In this document: in pieces, positions 5,110-5,778 of the stretch
Numbering within the stretch: the first letter of the stretch is position 1
How the letters are laid out: every line of letters starts with the position of its first letter
Source of the DNA: Promethearchaeia archaeon
Lineage (GTDB): Archaea > Asgardarchaeota > Lokiarchaeia > Sigyniarchaeales > SOKP01
Direction of reading: 5' to 3'
Assembly: GCA_029856295.1 (NCBI GenBank)
Contig: JAHQWS010000163.1
Coordinates: 1 to 5,778, forward strand
DNA length: 5,778 nt
Program-made: the position numbers and the translations under genes
The notes under the pieces: generated by a model
The model's database searches: none
The model's input: only the letters and a program-made list of their open reading frames with translations
Told to the model about the DNA's origin: nothing

Positions 5110-5778
5110 CTATAAACGTTTTGGTTTTACAGGATGCCCTTCTGGGATATATGGTTGAGCATATTTATTGACAATTTCAAAGAAATCTCTATCCGAAACG
5201 CCTTTTGTAATTTTCTTTAGTTCTTCTTTAATAATATCAAAGGATTTTCTTAAATCTTCTTTCGAAGTGGTTTCATGCTTTATTTTTACTTCATTTACTA
5301 TTTTTCTTATAATTTCTTCTGGAATATCTAAATCTAAAACTTTAATTTTATTTTGTAAGGCATGAATAATTGATTTAGTTCCAGAAAATTTACCCAAATA
5401 AAACTTTCTCCGTCGACCAATTATTTTAGGATCCATAGGCTCATAAGTCAATGGATGGGCTAATATCGCAGCAATATGAAGTCCACTTTCATGGCTAAAT
5501 GCATAATCTCCTACAATGGGCTTATATTGCGACAATGGTTTACAAAAATACTTCTCACACACCTCACTAAGTTCTGGTAATTTATCTAACTTTATACTCG
5601 TTTTAATGCCTAAACGTTCTAAAATAACGGCGACCTCTTCTAAAGCAGCATTTCCTGCTCTCTCACCATATCCATTAATACAAGTATGCGGATATTCACA
5701 ACCTTCAATAACACCTGTAATTGTATTAGCTACAGCCAAACCAAAATCATTATGAGTATGAATGGCCATATATACTTT
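5110..5778 (-). CDS. Homocitrate/isopropylmalate/citramalate synthase family enzyme, 3' part
   Basis: This is the C-terminal 222 residues of a DRE-TIM metallolyase that condenses acetyl-CoA with a 2-oxo acid. The frame is open to the right edge (KVY precedes the first visible Met), so that Met, at 5769, is not the start. MAIHTHNDFGLAVA fits the second signature of the alpha-isopropylmalate/homocitrate synthases, with the two His as metal ligands. NGYGERAGNAALEEV continues the barrel, and FSHESGLHIAAIL with TYEPMDP and GKFSG is the linker subdomain before a short helical C-terminus. The protein ends there, without the roughly 130-residue LeuA-type leucine-regulatory domain, so full length should be about 380-400 residues, as in homocitrate synthases (NifV, AksA, LysS/Lys20 types). 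A short isopropylmalate synthase, citramalate synthase or Re-citrate synthase is also possible. The substrate-determining N-terminal residues are outside the window, so no gene symbol is given. Confidence 0.9.
   Translation of the reverse strand, partial: KVYMAIHTHNDFGLAVANTITGVIEGCEYPHTCINGYGERAGNAALEEVAVILERLGIKTSIKLDKLPELSEVCEKYFCKPLSQYKPIVGDYAFSHESGLHIAAILAHPLTYEPMDPKIIGRRRKFYLGKFSGTKSIIHALQNKIKVLDLDIPEEIIRKIVNEVKIKHETTSKEDLRKSFDIIKEELKKITKGVSDRDFFEIVNKYAQPYIPEGHPVKPKRL

Noticed and set aside
5168..5755. Two plus-strand open frames (5168-5365 and 5516-5755)
   Set aside because: Both are antisense to the synthase gene, which carries clear catalytic motifs.

Overview
This window is a stretch of AT-rich archaeal chromosome. 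Archaeal origin is supported by a GPN-loop GTPase, by archaeal-type TATA boxes (TTTAAATA, ATTAAATA, TTTATATA) 35 to 60 bases before start codons, and by Shine-Dalgarno sites of the GGAGGT/GAGGT type. The low GC content, the eukaryote-like features of the GTPase and a gene with an IFT52-like GIFT domain make an Asgard archaeon (Lokiarchaeia- or Heimdallarchaeia-like) the best guess. No marker gene proves this, so the placement is an inference.

Layout. Five genes lie on the plus strand and one converges from the right. (1) 3-245 is the C-terminal end of a nucleoside 2-deoxyribosyltransferase-like protein, followed by an A/T hairpin and a T7 run. (2) 413-1369 is an unrecognised 318-residue protein with two conserved-looking regions joined by a Pro/Gly/Arg linker; it has its own TATA box, a 14-bp perfect palindrome and a strong Shine-Dalgarno site. 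(3) 1481-2257 is a GPN-loop GTPase whose P-loop lies upstream of every ATG, GTG or TTG, so translation most likely begins at an ATT codon. (4) 2354-3451 is a sugar-1-phosphate nucleotidyltransferase with a C-terminal left-handed beta-helix. (5) 3614-5083 is a GIFT-domain (IFT52/GldG/DUF4350-like) protein with a Pro/Lys-rich tether and a C-terminal coiled coil. (6) 5110-5778, minus strand, is the C-terminal two thirds of a homocitrate/isopropylmalate-synthase family enzyme, cut by the right edge.

The genes are separated by about 95 to 170 bases of AT-rich DNA, most with their own candidate promoter, so this looks like a row of single-gene transcripts and not one operon. There is no evident shared pathway: nucleotide metabolism, GTPase-driven assembly, sugar activation, a putative scaffold or membrane-linked protein, and amino-acid biosynthesis. 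No RNA genes, mobile elements or CRISPR arrays were seen.

The most interesting items are the IFT52-like GIFT-domain protein, the apparent ATT start and GPN2/3-like G4 motif of the GTPase, and the palindrome beside the TATA box of the unknown gene.
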